From: JBLHKE01 sp047619485
Lineage (GTDB): Bacteria > Verrucomicrobiota > Verrucomicrobiia > Verrucomicrobiales > DEV007
Assembly (NCBI GenBank): GCA_047619485.1
Contig: JBLHKE010000171.1
Coordinates: 1-11,861, forward strand
DNA length: 11,861 nt
Reading direction: 5' to 3'
Positions 1-6,234 of this stretch are shown here, piece after piece; position 1 is the first letter of the stretch, and each line of letters opens with the position of its first letter. The notes below the pieces were generated by a model. That model was not told the DNA's origin. It ran no database searches and was given only the letters and a program-made list of their open reading frames with translations. A program made the position numbers and the translations under genes.

Positions 1-1329
1 GCCGCCGGCTTTCTCATCCTGCTGTTCGACAGCAACCAACTGTTCCTCCCAGGCTTCCAGCTCTCCTTCGCCGTCCTTCTCGCACTAACCATGCTACACA
101 AGCCGATCCTGGAGCTGATGCTACCACTAGTCAGCCACGACCCATTCCTTCCGAATTCCCTCCTCACCAAACGGCAGCGGATTTTTTACAAAGCGACACG
201 CGGGATCGCCGAAACCTTTGCAGTCTCGCTGGCAGCCTGGCTCGGGTCGCTTCCGCTGATGCTATTCCACTTCCACCTAGTCACCCCGATCGCGCCGATC
301 GCCAACCTTCTGCTGATCCCATTCGCCTTCGCCGTGCTCGGCACCGCGATCCTCGGCACCTTTGCCAGCGGCATCGGATGCAGCTCCCTCGGCATCATCC
401 TGAACAACGCGAACTTCCTCTTCGCCACCGCACTCACCTCAGTCGCCGGATTCTTTGCCAACCTGCCGACGCCAATCAGCCACTTCTACACCTCGACAAC
501 ACCTAACACGCTCCGCCCGGCCTGCGAAATTACATCGATCGACCTACCACGCGGCGGCGCTAGCACACTCATCGCAACCCGGTCCGGGGAGGATTGGCTC
601 GTCGACACTGGCAATACCCGCGATTTCAAACCCGCGATCTCAGCCGTCCTCCATGAGCACGCCGGGGTCACGCACATCGACGGACTCCTGCTGACCCATA
701 GCGATGCTGCCCACATCGGTGCAGCTACCGAAGTCCTCGAGACCTTCAAACCGGATAATCCGTTTATTCCTCTGCCGAACCGGACGTCGTCCACCTACCG
801 CAAACTCGAAAAACAGTTACAAGAGAGAGGAATCGAAACCCGCACTCCTGAGCGTGGGCAAATCATTCAGATCGATCGGGACACCACCATCGAAATCCTC
901 TACGCGCCCAGCCCGGACGAGAATCCACGCCTCAGCGACGATGCCTGCCTCGTGTTCATGCTGCACTCGCACGGATGGCGGCTCCTGTTCACCGGCGACT
1001 CTGGATTCCTGACAGAACAACAACTTCTCACGACCGCCCCAGACAGGCTGCGCGCCGACGTGATCATCCGCGGGCACCACAAATTCGACCACACCCTCAC
1101 CCCAGACTTCCTCGACGCGGTCTCGCCGCGCGCGATCATTGCCAACGCCCGCGATTACGAAAATAGCAGCCCACCCGCTTCCACATCGGGGGAAGCCGCA
1201 GCCGAGCGCAATATCAGGGTGTTCGATCAGGGTGAAACCGGAGCCATCAGCGTCCACATCAACCCTGGAGAACTCGAGATCGAGAGCTTCCTCGACGATC
1301 AGGCCTTAACGCTGAAACGCGCCCGGTAA
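1..1329 (+). CDS. comEC: ComEC/Rec2-family DNA internalization channel, 3' part (5' end outside window)
   Basis: The reading frame is open from base 1, so the gene starts upstream; 442 residues are visible. The first residues contain PGFQLSFAVLLAL, the typical ComEC competence-domain motif. Hydrophobic segments follow at about residues 70-155, including the family pattern LGSLPLMLFHFH...PIANLLLIPFAF. From about residue 175 a metallo-beta-lactamase-like domain runs to the end (VDTGN, LLLTHSDAAHIG, LLFTGDSGF, IIRGHHKFDH). ComEC forms the inner-membrane channel for single-stranded DNA during natural transformation; in some lineages the C-terminal domain is thought to degrade the non-transported strand. 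The usual SHxDADH zinc motif reads THSDAAH here, so one metal-binding Asp is Ala, and the HHGS motif reads HHKF. The family call is secure; nuclease activity of this copy is doubtful. The last 31 bp overlap the convergent trmB. Confidence 0.9.
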   Translation, partial: AAGFLILLFDSNQLFLPGFQLSFAVLLALTMLHKPILELMLPLVSHDPFLPNSLLTKRQRIFYKATRGIAETFAVSLAAWLGSLPLMLFHFHLVTPIAPIANLLLIPFAFAVLGTAILGTFASGIGCSSLGIILNNANFLFATALTSVAGFFANLPTPISHFYTSTTPNTLRPACEITSIDLPRGGASTLIATRSGEDWLVDTGNTRDFKPAISAVLHEHAGVTHIDGLLLTHSDAAHIGAATEVLETFKPDNPFIPLPNRTSSTYRKLEKQLQERGIETRTPERGQIIQIDRDTTIEILYAPSPDENPRLSDDACLVFMLHSHGWRLLFTGDSGFLTEQQLLTTAPDRLRADVIIRGHHKFDHTLTPDFLDAVSPRAIIANARDYENSSPPASTSGEAAAERNIRVFDQGETGAISVHINPGELEIESFLDDQALTLKRAR

Positions 1330-1910
1330 ATCGATCGCCCCTGACCAGTCCACAGCTCTTCAAAATCGGTCCCCGCATAAAAAAAATCGTCGTCTCCCCA
1401 GGCAAGTTCATCGAAGATTCGCGAAGATCTCAAGGCCTCCATCGCCTCCTCGAAATATTCTAGGTGATCCGTCTTGAAGAGGAACTCGCCACCATGCTCG
1501 AGGACGCGCTGCAGCCCCTCGCAGAACTCCTGGTTCACCAGGCGTCGCTTGTGATGTTTCTTCTTTGGCCACGGATCAGGGAACAGTAGGTGCACTCGCG
1601 AAATTCCCGCCGCCGGCAGCAGGTAACCAAGGGTGTAGGTGCTCTCAAGACGCAGCATGCGCAAATTCGTCAGCCCGAGCTTCGAAGCCTTTCGGCAAGT
1701 CTTGCGCACGCGCCCTAACAAGCGCTCAACACCTAAAAATTCACGCTCGGGAAAATGCTCCGCCATCGCGCGAAGGAACCCGCCGTCGCCACTTCCCAAG
1801 TCAACCTCCAGCGGCCGCGAGACATCAGGGTATATCTCCTCCTCCCGCAATTCGCGGAAGTGGTCTTCGGGCATGAGTTGGAGATCAACGGGGTTCACGC
1901 AGCAACCCAT
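1299..1910 (-). CDS. trmB: tRNA (guanine-N7)-methyltransferase TrmB
   Basis: Predicted to methylate G46 in the tRNA variable loop to m7G using S-adenosylmethionine. The 203-residue product has the SAM-binding motif EVDLGSGDGGF (about residues 35-45), the TrmB signature LLFPDPWPKKKHHKRR (about 108-123), and the C-terminal FKTDHLEYFEEAMEAL and TDFEELW segments typical of the family. Length is normal for bacterial TrmB. The frame stays open to a GTG at 1967, but the extra residues do not look like family sequence. I chose the ATG at 1910; a GTG at 1898, directly before NPVDLQLMPEDHF, is a close alternative. No Shine-Dalgarno sequence precedes any of the three. The 3' end overlaps comEC by 31 bp tail to tail. 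It lies 223 bp downstream of the transposase gene on the same strand. Function is confident; the exact start is not. Confidence 0.93.
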   Translation of the reverse strand: MGCCVNPVDLQLMPEDHFRELREEEIYPDVSRPLEVDLGSGDGGFLRAMAEHFPEREFLGVERLLGRVRKTCRKASKLGLTNLRMLRLESTYTLGYLLPAAGISRVHLLFPDPWPKKKHHKRRLVNQEFCEGLQRVLEHGGEFLFKTDHLEYFEEAMEALRSSRIFDELAWGDDDFFYAGTDFEELWTGQGRSIYRARFSVKA

Positions 1911-2024
1911 GCCGACACAGGCAGAGAATTCAAGGGAAAGGGTGAGATAGCGATCCCCACTGGCCACTGGCCGCTGAGGGCTTGTTCGGAAATAAGTTGG
2001 TCAATAGCTAGGCAGTCATTGAGC

Positions 2025-2091
2025 CTACCACCAAGGCAGAGTTTGCTTTGTGTAGTGAACTACTCGGAGGAAACTCCAACGCTGGTGGGAG
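2025..2091. repeat. Large imperfect inverted repeat (hairpin) downstream of the RAYT gene
   Basis: Inner stem: GAGTTT at 2039-2044 pairs with AAACTC at 2071-2076. It continues inward through 2046-2050 with 2065-2069 (two G-T wobbles on the + strand) and GTAGT (2052-2056) with ACTAC (2059-2063), leaving a 2-base loop and two single mismatches. Outer stem: CCACCA (2028-2033) pairs with TGGTGG (2083-2088), plus C2025-G2091 and T2026-A2090, across an internal loop. It lies 42 bp past the transposase stop. No T-run follows on either side, so it is not an ordinary intrinsic terminator. RAYT transposases process REP-type hairpins, so this could be their substrate or a remnant; that link is inferred from position only. 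Confidence 0.5.
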
Positions 2092-2133
2092 ATTCTAGGG
2101 CAAGTAGATTGAGCAGTTGATTTTCGGTTTCCC

Positions 2134-3084
2134 CTAACCATCTCCGGCCGGAGCAATAGCTCGTAATTTTAGAGCCCGCGCTGTTCGCATCCCACCCCAG
2201 TCGCCTCCCTTCATCGGCCGCGCGACGGATTTCCGCTTCATACTGAAAAGTGAGGCTTTCTCGACCAGCAATTTCTCAAGGAAAGCACGCGATCCGATCG
2301 CCATGCCATCGGTCATATAGCGCACCCGGCAGCGCAGTAATTGCGCCAGGCTAAGCCGCCCTCCCGCACGCCAGACCTCGGCCACCGCCTCTCGCGAAAG
2401 CCCAGCACGCACCGGATTTTCCTCTCCTACCCCGAACAGGATCTTGCGATAGCGCGGACCGACATCGCCCCAGGTGGCCCCTGGCTTCAGCCCAGTGAGC
2501 ATCGCAGCCAGTCCCTCACGTGCCAAGCGATGGCCAACTACCGCCTCAGCATAACCACACCAAGAGTAGTCCTTCGGGTCATCCACAAGCCCAGCACGGA
2601 CTGCGTTCAGATCGATGTAGGCAGCGACCTTGAGCAGCGACTCCCAACTCCCCTCAACGATCACGCTTTTGAAGCGAGACTCCCACAAGGTGCCAACCCG
2701 GCCGCGCGAACGGTTGAACCAAGCCGTAAACTTCTGCTTGAGCGTCTTCATGAACTCGCTCAGATCCCACATGCGTTTAAGATATTTCTCCCGCACCCGC
2801 TGCAACGGCACATCTCCGAGCCTTCGCGCATCCTCGAACTCTGCCTCGACCTGAACCAACGCGTTCTCCGAGTAGAGATAGCGGCAGCGATCGAGAATTT
2901 CAGCATCCGTCAGCGCTACCACTGGTCTCGGTGGCACTTCCAGCAACAGATGAAAGTGGTTCGAGAGAATCGTCCAGGTGAGCACCCTCACACCCGAAAA
3001 CGCCTCCAACTGGCGCATGACCTTCCGAAAAACATCCCGCTCGAGCGCCTCGAACACAAAATTCCGGTCAACGACACGACTCAC
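2134..3084 (-). CDS. REP-associated tyrosine transposase (Y1/IS200-like superfamily), N-terminally truncated
   Basis: The product is a HUH single-strand transposase of the TnpA_REP/RAYT type, a single-copy relative of IS200/IS605 transposases that acts on REP hairpins rather than forming an ordinary IS. The 316 residues from this GTG show the HUH motif in SNHFHLLLEVPPRP (His43, His45), a middle helical part with RGRVGTLWESRFKS (about 128-140), and AAYIDLNAVRAGLV, where Tyr156 is the likely nucleophile. About 140 C-terminal residues follow, rich in Arg, Lys and Gly. The GTG start is a poor candidate: it falls inside the conserved HCVSRVVDR segment and has no ribosome-binding site. In the same frame upstream, an ATG at 3141 begins MPRPRVVLRFGRN, a typical RAYT N-terminus, but TGA at 3102-3100 interrupts it. 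The gene is therefore probably nonsense-inactivated or truncated. No matching terminal repeats of an IS were found. Confidence 0.85.
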   Translation of the reverse strand: MSRVVDRNFVFEALERDVFRKVMRQLEAFSGVRVLTWTILSNHFHLLLEVPPRPVVALTDAEILDRCRYLYSENALVQVEAEFEDARRLGDVPLQRVREKYLKRMWDLSEFMKTLKQKFTAWFNRSRGRVGTLWESRFKSVIVEGSWESLLKVAAYIDLNAVRAGLVDDPKDYSWCGYAEAVVGHRLAREGLAAMLTGLKPGATWGDVGPRYRKILFGVGEENPVRAGLSREAVAEVWRAGGRLSLAQLLRCRVRYMTDGMAIGSRAFLEKLLVEKASLFSMKRKSVARPMKGGDWGGMRTARALKLRAIAPAGDG

Positions 3085-3141
3085 ACAATGGCAATGCGCT
3101 CAGTTCCGTCCAAACCGTAAAACAACTCGAGGTCTAGGCAT
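3085..3141 (-). pseudogene. Stranded 5' end of the RAYT gene, cut off by an in-frame TGA
   Basis: Read on the minus strand in the frame of the transposase, this stretch gives MPRPRVVLRFGRN, stop, AHCHC, then continues directly into VSRVVDR of the downstream frame. MPR-start basic N-termini followed by a (Y/H)HC(V/M)SR segment are usual in this transposase family. The simplest reading is one gene of about 335 codons carrying a premature TGA at codon 14 (3102-3100). A sequencing error at that codon would give the same appearance. Confidence 0.6.
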
Positions 3142-3151
3142 CTAGTATGAT

Positions 3152-3174
3152 TGCATAACGTCTGGCCTTATGCA
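3152..3174. repeat. Perfect 7-bp inverted repeat upstream of the RAYT gene
   Basis: TGCATAA (3152-3158) and TTATGCA (3168-3174) are exact reverse complements separated by nine bases. The repeat lies 10 bp upstream of the original ATG (3141) of the transposase gene and 32 bp downstream of the RelE-like gene's stop. It could be an operator for the transposase, a transposase-binding hairpin, or a weak transcript-end structure for the mtnP operon. No T-run follows on the minus strand. Function is unknown. Confidence 0.45.
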
Positions 3175-3206
3175 TTTCAAACGCTCGCAACTGCCGTTGA
3201 AAATGC

Positions 3207-3572
3207 TCACACCCGCCGCGCTTTCTCGCCCTCGTCGATCAGCTGCCAGAAGTGCTTCGAATCGCTTAGCGCCTCATCCTCGTTGAGCGGTAGCTTGCTG
3301 CGGAAAAGGAAATCCTGGAAGGTGCCCTTGTGCAACACCCGGTACACCACCACCACCGAATCTCCCTCGACCGCGAAGTAGATCCGGTATTCCTCGGAGC
3401 GGAAGCGGTACAGCTTGCGACCGTCGCGCTCCATGATGGCAAATTTCTCATCGTCCCCATCCTCGAGATCCGCTGGTGTCACCTTGAATTGATCCAGCAG
3501 GTCGAGCTGCTCCATCGTTGGTAAACGCGAGATCTCCGCGGCGCTAATCTCGTTAAAAATAATTTGGAACAC
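3207..3572 (-). CDS. RelE/ParE-superfamily-like protein, no adjacent antitoxin
   Basis: This small protein of 121 residues starts at a GTG. Residues about 52-92 carry the RelE-type core strands: GRKLYRFRSEEYRIYFAVEG followed by DSVVVVYRVLHKGTFQDFLF, i.e. the basic and aromatic YRI(Y)F strand, then a hydrophobic strand ending in R-V-L-H. RelE proteins are ribosome-dependent mRNA interferases and ParE relatives inhibit gyrase; neither activity can be assigned here. An acidic tail (KLPLNEDEALSDSKHFWQLIDEGEK) extends beyond the usual fold, making it longer than a typical RelE of 85-100 residues. No antitoxin-sized gene lies on either side: the neighbour upstream is mtnP, whose stop is 23 bp before this start, and downstream is the palindrome and transposase region. 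It is probably cotranscribed with mtnP. The assignment rests on motif resemblance only. Confidence 0.7.
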   Translation of the reverse strand: MFQIIFNEISAAEISRLPTMEQLDLLDQFKVTPADLEDGDDEKFAIMERDGRKLYRFRSEEYRIYFAVEGDSVVVVYRVLHKGTFQDFLFRSKLPLNEDEALSDSKHFWQLIDEGEKARRV

Positions 3573-3595
3573 GGTGATTTTGGGTAGGCGTTAGT

Positions 3596-4471
3596 CTAAA
3601 GGAATCTCTCGAGGATCGCGCTCAGGCTTGCGACCGTCTTCTCCGGCCACTGCGAGCGATCGGTCATGATCGCCCCATCCAGCGCGCGGTGCTCCGGCCA
3701 GTCAGGCATCAACGGGATCTTCGGGATCGCCTCGACGAGAACCTTCTTCGCCGCCGCGGCATTGGCCATCACGTGGGCGATCACCGCATCGGCCGTGACC
3801 GGATCCTCGTCCGTCTTCCAGCAATCATAGTCAGTGATCATCGCTAGGGTCGACAGCGACATCTCCGCCTCCCGTGCCAGCTTCGCCTCCGCGAGGTTGG
3901 TCATCCCGATCACGTCGAAGCCGAGCTGGCGGTTCGCATTCGACTCGGCACGTGTCGAGAACGCCGGACCATCCATGTTCACGTAAGTTCCGCAATCATG
4001 CACCGCGTGGCCGTGCACCGCGCCCGAAGCCTCGTAGAGAATACGCCGCAGCCCACCGCTGATCGGGTCCGCGAACGCGATGTGCGCACAGATCCCCTTG
4101 CCAAAAAAAGTGTGCTCATTGCGGCGGCTAGTCCGGTCGAAAAACTGGTCGGGCAAAACGATGTCGCGCGGGCGATATTCTTCCTTAAGGCTGCCCACCG
4201 CCGTCACCGCGATCACCCAACGGACGCCGAGCGAGCGCAAAGCGTAAATGTTGGCGCGGTGGTTCAACTCGTGTGGCAAAATGCGATGCCCACGGCCGTG
4301 GCGCGGCAAAAAATACACCTTCCGCCCGGCGAAGGTGCCCCCAACCAATACGTCAGATGGCGAGCCGAATGGGGTCTCTACCGAAATCTCCTCAGAGTTC
4401 TCGAATCCCTCAATTTCGTACAATCCGCTGCCACCGATGATTCCGATGGCTGGCTCGTTTTGATCTGGCAT
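3596..4471 (-). CDS. mtnP: S-methyl-5'-thioadenosine phosphorylase
   Basis: Predicted to cleave methylthioadenosine with phosphate to adenine and 5-methylthioribose-1-phosphate, the first salvage step for the by-product of polyamine synthesis. The 291-residue protein shows the phosphate-binding GGSGLY (residues 13-18), LPRHGRGH (about 55-62), ELNHRANIYALRSLGV, AVTAVGSLKEE, YVNMDGPAFSTRAES, GMTNLAEAKLAREAEM and, near the end, ITDYDCWK, whose two Asp residues recognise the 6-amino group of adenine in MTAP-type enzymes. The TDYDCWK motif favours methylthioadenosine over the inosine/guanosine substrates of purine nucleoside phosphorylases, and the length is normal. It starts at ATG 4471, 24 bp after the stop of the DUF2288-like gene, and is followed after 23 bp by the RelE-like gene, so all four genes of this strand are probably one transcript. 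An aminopropyltransferase-like gene in the same cluster fits the substrate. Confidence 0.95.
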   Translation of the reverse strand: MPDQNEPAIGIIGGSGLYEIEGFENSEEISVETPFGSPSDVLVGGTFAGRKVYFLPRHGRGHRILPHELNHRANIYALRSLGVRWVIAVTAVGSLKEEYRPRDIVLPDQFFDRTSRRNEHTFFGKGICAHIAFADPISGGLRRILYEASGAVHGHAVHDCGTYVNMDGPAFSTRAESNANRQLGFDVIGMTNLAEAKLAREAEMSLSTLAMITDYDCWKTDEDPVTADAVIAHVMANAAAAKKVLVEAIPKIPLMPDWPEHRALDGAIMTDRSQWPEKTVASLSAILERFL

Positions 4472-4495
4472 GCGGGTTCTTTAAGCAAGATCGCC

Positions 4496-4843
4496 TCATT
4501 GCGCAACCATCAGCTGCATCAGAACGAATGGCGACACCACCACCGCACGGTAGATCTCATCTGCGGTGGCCCAGTAATCAGCGTGTGGCTGCGAGGGCTT
4601 CACCAGATCGCCCGACTTGAGCCAGCGATCGACCTTGGACTTGTCATCGGTCACCAGCGCCTCACCCACCTCTTTAAGGTTGAGGCTCGAATCCAAATAC
4701 AGCAGAGCGCCAGATTCAAAGTGCGGCTTGAGGTAATCCCAGCCGACCTCACCCATATATTTCTCCAACTCCGAGTCGCCACTTCCGAGCATCCCGTAGT
4801 TCATCTCTTCGCCGCCACCGCCGCCACCAGCATCGCTGATCAT
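4496..4843 (-). CDS. DUF2288-like small protein of unknown function
   Basis: The 115-residue product has no signal peptide or membrane segment. It matches the pattern I recall for DUF2288: a W-D/E-L-x-P-H start (VGWDYLKPHFESGALLYLD), a central LDSSLNLKEVGEALVTDDKSKV stretch in which the polar residues suggest helices, a W-L-K-S-G-D-L-V turn, and a hydrophobic C-terminus (AVVVSPFVLMQLMV). The biochemical role of the family is not known to me. The ATG overlaps the stop of the upstream spermidine-synthase-like gene as ATGA, so translation is likely coupled. The N-terminus carries six glycines in a row (residues 6-11) before a second Met at residue 14, which could be the real start. Residues from about 27 onward look like the family domain. 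mtnP follows after 24 bp. Confidence 0.75.
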   Translation of the reverse strand: MISDAGGGGGGEEMNYGMLGSGDSELEKYMGEVGWDYLKPHFESGALLYLDSSLNLKEVGEALVTDDKSKVDRWLKSGDLVKPSQPHADYWATADEIYRAVVVSPFVLMQLMVAQ

Positions 4844-5568
4844 GCTTGCGCCCTCCTCGCGATGTAGACCGTGCTCTCAGAGATCTTCTGCTGCAGGGGA
4901 TTTTCAAACGCCACGATCTCCGCCTGGACGTCGGTGAACGCTGATTCTAACGCAGCCACAAATTCCGCCAGCGGCAAGCCGTCGGACCACATCGCGAACA
5001 CGCCACCGGGCTTGATGTGCGCCGCCATCTTCGCCAGGCCATCCGCCTTGTAAAACCCTCCATGCCGCTCGTGCAACAACGCCTCGGGGGTATGATCAAC
5101 ATCCAGGAGGACCGCATCCCAGAGCTTGCCCGGCTGCCCCGGATCCAGCGCCCGATCGCCCGAGCTCACCCCAGCGAAAAAATCGCCACACACCAGTTCG
5201 CAGCGCGGGTCGCCGGTTAGTTTCTCCCCCATCGGCACCATCCCCTGCTGGTGCCAGTCGATCACCTCCTGAAGAGTGTCAATCACCACCAGCGACCCAA
5301 CCCTCTCCTCCTCGAGAGCTGCCACCGCCGTGTAGCCGAGTCCCAGCCCGCCGACAACCACGTCTAAACCATCCCCATCGACCGCCGCCAGCCCGAGCTT
5401 TGACAGCGCAATTTCCGCGTCGTTAAACAGGCTCGACATGAGAAACTCGTCGCCCAGCGTCACCTCAAACACCTCGAGCCCGTCGAGTTCGAGAATTTCC
5501 TTGCGGCGCAGGGTCAGGGCACCCATCGGCGTCTCGCAGTAGGCTAGTTCTTTGAAGAATTGGCTCAT
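4840..5568 (-). CDS. Spermidine-synthase-like SAM-fold protein
   Basis: The 242-residue Rossmann-fold protein resembles the short family commonly annotated as spermidine synthase. Residues 1-50 form a small beta-rich N-terminal part (FKELAYCETPMGALTLRR, then LGDEFLMSSLF). The nucleotide-binding loop is VVGGLGLGYTA (about 71-81), the acidic end of strand 2 is VVIDTLQEVIDWH (Asp97), and the strand-4 region AVLLDVDHTPEALLHERHGGFY (152-173) resembles the DxxD part of aminopropyltransferases. True polyamine synthases usually have GGGDGG, so substrate and even transfer chemistry are uncertain; a methyltransferase-like function is the alternative. The frame is open further upstream into frr, but the ATG at 5568 (MSQFFKEL) begins the family-like sequence; an ATG at 5598 is possible. 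It is the first gene of a four-gene cluster with mtnP, which consumes the by-product of aminopropyl transfer, and overlaps the next gene by ATGA. Confidence 0.8.
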   Translation of the reverse strand: MSQFFKELAYCETPMGALTLRRKEILELDGLEVFEVTLGDEFLMSSLFNDAEIALSKLGLAAVDGDGLDVVVGGLGLGYTAVAALEEERVGSLVVIDTLQEVIDWHQQGMVPMGEKLTGDPRCELVCGDFFAGVSSGDRALDPGQPGKLWDAVLLDVDHTPEALLHERHGGFYKADGLAKMAAHIKPGGVFAMWSDGLPLAEFVAALESAFTDVQAEIVAFENPLQQKISESTVYIARRAQA

Positions 5569-5658
5569 CGGCGGCAGCAAAGCCCAGCGGCGGCACATTT
5601 CAAGCTCGCGGAGCCGCCTTGACTTTCCTCTACAGCTTTCCACCTTGCCAGACAGATT

Positions 5659-6225
5659 ATGAACCATGACACAGTAATTAAAGAAACAGGCGCCACCATG
5701 ACCAAGGGTGTCGAATACATGATTCACGAGTTTTCCGCAGTGCGCACCGGCAAGGCCTCGCCCGCACTCGTCGAGAACATCGACGTCAACATCGCGTCCT
5801 ACGGCACCTCGATGAAGCTCAAGGCTCTCGCCCTGATCACCACACCCGAGCCACGCCTGATCCTGATCCAACCGCACGACCCCTCGACCACTCAGGAGAT
5901 CGAGCGCGGCATCCGCGAATCGAAGCTCGGTATCAACCCGAGCGTCGACGGCAAGAACATCCGCCTACCAATCCCCGAGCTCTCCGGCGAACGCCGCCAA
6001 GATCTCGTCAAGATGGTCAAGGGCATGGCCGAGGAAGCTCGCGTGCGCATCCGATCCGCACGCAAGACGGCGATGGATACGACCAAGAAGGCGAAGACCG
6101 ATAGCGCGATCACCGAAGATCAGATGCACGACCTCGAGGCGGAGATCCAGAAGATCACCGACAGCCACATCAAGGACATTGACGGACACGTCGCCAGCAA
6201 AGAGACCGAGATCACGACGGTCTAA
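5659..6225 (+). CDS. frr: Ribosome recycling factor
   Basis: RRF works with EF-G to split post-termination ribosomes in the cytoplasm. The 188-residue product is close to the usual length of about 185. It shows SAVRTGKASPALVENIDV near the N-terminus, SMKLKALALITTPEPRLILIQPHD (strands of the second domain), GIRESKLGINPSVDGKNIRLPIPELSGERRQDLVKMVK in the middle, and the basic helix EEARVRIRSARKTAMD. All are standard RRF segments. The ATG at 5659 has no Shine-Dalgarno sequence; an in-frame ATG 39 bp on (5698) is within the family helix and less likely. In many bacteria frr follows pyrH; here the upstream neighbour is the divergent spermidine-synthase-like gene, 90 bp away. cysS follows after 9 bp, but a terminator-like structure covers the frr stop codon. 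Confidence 0.96.
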   Translation: MNHDTVIKETGATMTKGVEYMIHEFSAVRTGKASPALVENIDVNIASYGTSMKLKALALITTPEPRLILIQPHDPSTTQEIERGIRESKLGINPSVDGKNIRLPIPELSGERRQDLVKMVKGMAEEARVRIRSARKTAMDTTKKAKTDSAITEDQMHDLEAEIQKITDSHIKDIDGHVASKETEITTV

Positions 6226-6232
6226 TTTTTTT
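6203..6232 (+). terminator. Terminator-like hairpin spanning the frr stop codon, before cysS
   Basis: AGACCG (6203-6208) pairs exactly with CGGTCT (6218-6223) around a nine-base loop and is followed by AA and seven Ts (6226-6232). The stop codon TAA is 6223-6225, so a ribosome terminating on frr would cover and melt the stem. The T-run ends two bases before the cysS GTG at 6235. The stem has only six pairs, so termination is probably partial, making this an attenuator between two cotranscribed genes rather than a full stop. This is a sequence-based inference. Confidence 0.5.
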
Positions 6233-6234
6233 CG

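Noticed and set aside
1958..1972. Tandem CACTGGC CACTGGC upstream of trmB
   Set aside because: Only two 7-bp units, easily chance in GC-rich DNA; no other copies nearby.
2141..2152. CTCCGGCCGGAG 12-bp palindrome as a terminator or binding site
   Set aside because: It lies inside the last codons of the transposase gene, is not followed by a T-run, and GC-rich palindromes of this size can occur by chance in such DNA.
2341..3120. Plus-strand open frame of 259 codons opposite the transposase
   Set aside because: It is antisense to HUH and tyrosine motifs that clearly define the minus-strand gene; the translation is motif-less.
3152..3174. Integron attC-like site
   Set aside because: The GCATAAC/TTATGC core is superficially similar to attC core sites, but there are no paired inner R/L boxes, no long imperfect stem, no cassette array and no integrase in the window.
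3998..4867. Plus-strand open frame of 289 codons opposite mtnP and the DUF2288-like gene
   Set aside because: It runs across the ends of two well-supported minus-strand genes and shows no family motif.
5619..5624. TTGACT as a -35 box for frr
   Set aside because: No reasonable -10 hexamer occurs 16-18 bp downstream; ACCTTG is a poor match.
5569..5877. Upstream in-frame extension of the spermidine-synthase-like gene
   Set aside because: The added 103 residues lie largely antisense to frr and do not resemble the family; the family-like sequence begins at the ATG at 5568.
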